Source of the DNA: Lepidostoma basale
Lineage: Eukaryota; Arthropoda; Insecta; Trichoptera; Lepidostomatidae
DNA length: 64,000 nt
Assembly (NCBI GenBank): GCA_022606425.2
Contig: JAHDVF020000185.1
Span: 372,001 to 436,000 of the forward strand
Direction of reading: 5' to 3'
The notes under the pieces were generated by a model, which saw nothing but the letters and a program-made list of their open reading frames with translations, did not search any database and had not been told where the DNA came from. Positions 62,862-64,000 of the stretch are shown in pieces (within the stretch, counting starts at the first letter, position 1; each line of letters begins with the position of its first letter). Made by a program: the position numbers and the translations under genes.

Positions 62862-63390
62862 CTTCTTCTTCAAGTGCCCTGTCGGGTCCCCCCAACGCTG
62901 GCGATATCCTCGGCGAACCTGTCTCTGTCCTGCGCCGCTCGGAACAGCTTCTTCACACTTCGGATGCCGGTCCACTCCCTCACGTTTCGCAGCCAGGACA
63001 TTCGTTTCCTACCGGGCCCTCGGCGTTCGGCGTCCATCAATCTTCCCCTCCAATATCAGCTGGAGAAGGTGGAACTTTTCCCCATGCAGTATATGACCCA
63101 GATGTGAAATTTTCCGAACCTTGATAGTTGATAACAGTTTCCTGACAACTCTAGCTTCCCTCAGGACTGCGGTATTGGTAACCATGTCAGTCAATGGAAT
63201 TCTGAGCATTCGGCGATGGAGCCTCATTTCAAATGCTTCCGGTCTGTTGATTGAGTTGACTTTCAAGGTCCACGTTTCACATCCGTACAATAAAACAGAC
63301 CACACATAGCATTTGATCATTCTCTGGCGGAGTGTCAAGTTTATGGTATCATTGCAGAAGAGTGATTTCATTTTATTAAACCTTTCCTAA
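62862..63390 (-). mobile_element. Family D LINE, longer C-terminal fragment
   Basis: The minus strand reads KSLFCNDTINLTLRQRMIKC, YVWSVLLYGCETWTLKVNSI, RPEAFEMRLHRRMLRIP, VVRKLLSTIKVRKISHLGHI and LLQLILEGKIDGRRTPRA. A short duplication (GGCGTTCGGCGTC on plus, near 63022-63034) then shifts the frame before the WLRNVREWTGI region. A (GAA)n tail ends the 3' side at 62860-62872. Confidence 0.9.
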
Positions 63391-63811
63391 TATTAAAAAC
63401 AAAATATTACTGAGAGTGTCTGTAAAATCTGCAGTGCGAATGTGGTAAAACTCGAAATAAAACTACACACGGTAGCAGCGCGGACCTAATGTTCAAAATA
63501 AACAAATGTCGGGATGGGGACGGTCATGAGAGATGAGAAAGTGGCGGAGAGCTTTGTAAAATTTCATTGAAATATTTGAGAGGGCGCTGGGCGCGAGGGA
63601 ATACAAGAATTAACAGCCCATAAACATACATATTTCACACGAGAAAACTTCTTCAAATAAATTCGAAGAAAATAGAAATAAAATGTCGGAAAAATATATA
63701 ATTTTAACTTATTTGCAACATTGACACCTGATGATGCTAACATAGGTTGGAAAACAATTGTCGCGGCAATCTTATAAAAATAATTAGAGATACGTATAAT
63801 CAGTGTCTTAA
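63391..63811. other. Unassigned DNA with a MITE B scrap
   Basis: 63725-63775 (GACACCTGATGATGCTAACA, TAGGTTGGAAAACA) matches the centre of MITE B. No gene seen. Confidence 0.45.
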
Positions 63812-64000
63812 ACAAACAAACCATCACGCTGTTTCTCCGCAGGGGTAGGCAGAAAAAGGACCGCCACACTACTCTATCCTGGCAAACCTCCCTAGATTCC
63901 TCCACATTCATACACGCACGTCGATTCTTCCGACTTCCAACATAACCAACTTTTAAAATTTGATTAATTTGGTCATGTCATGTTTTCCTCGGTCTACTTC
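63812..64000 (-). mobile_element. Family A copy, (TTTG)n-tailed, cut by the window edge
   Basis: AAACAAACAAACCATCACG at the left is the complement of a TTTG-type tail. Then come the CCCCTGCGGAG hairpin, the VCQDRVVW complement, and RxNRRAC. It continues beyond the window. Confidence 0.88.

Overview
This window looks like gene-poor, AT-rich insect DNA, most likely from a moth or butterfly. That reading is inferred from the mix of repeats: RTE-type and other endonuclease-bearing non-LTR retrotransposons, mariner elements, a non-autonomous Helitron with lepidopteran-style ends, tRNA-derived SINEs and many small palindromic MITEs. There are no operons, rRNA genes, tRNA genes or CRISPR arrays.

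Host genes are sparse. The clearest is the last coding exon of membralin (TMEM259 family), at 29086-29820 on the minus strand. It has a good splice acceptor, a family-typical start (HSMVYFFHHYELP) and a long low-complexity tail. At the left edge, 443-557 on the plus strand looks like a short internal coding exon: a strong pyrimidine tract and CAG, 38 open codons, and a GTAAGT donor. If it is real, the plus strand of much of the window is probably a long intron of an unrecognised gene. Two acceptor-donor juxtapositions (near 11309 and 23331) resemble recursive splice points and would fit that. A weak exon candidate lies at 39978-40207 (minus).

Most of the rest is transposable elements. The dominant signal is one non-LTR family, here called family A. 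It has about 30 mostly 5'-truncated copies on both strands, and copies sit at both window edges. The longest (36662-37706) carries the reverse transcriptase palm with YADD. Copies share a 3' end with a CCCC-UNCG-GGG hairpin followed by a short tandem-repeat tail whose unit differs between copies.

Several nested insertions can be read directly. A 3.06-kb non-LTR element (52787-55849, minus) interrupts another LINE fragment with an 11-bp target duplication. A hAT-like MITE (46111-46421) sits at the same position in a second copy of that LINE. A 1.2-kb mariner (30548-31747) splits a family A copy. A TIR transposon (50753-51588) splits a tandem array built partly from family A 3' ends. An RTE-tailed SINE-like element (48655-48980) sits in a repeat whose empty site is visible 0.9 kb away. 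A tiny poly(A) retrocopy (47425-47512) sits in a LINE relic.

By region: 0-6.5 kb holds the exon candidate, family A copies, two tRNA-type SINEs and a Helitron. 6.5-28 kb is AT-rich intron or intergenic DNA with MITEs and decayed LINE and mariner relics. 28-34 kb holds membralin, paired MITEs, the mariner and a TIR element. 34-52 kb is dense with family A, RTE, mariner and MITE copies. 52-56 kb is the nested LINE. 56-64 kb is relics and a few GC-richer non-coding islands. No undescribed enzymatic system was found; what stands out is the nested-insertion record and the 3'-end structure of family A.
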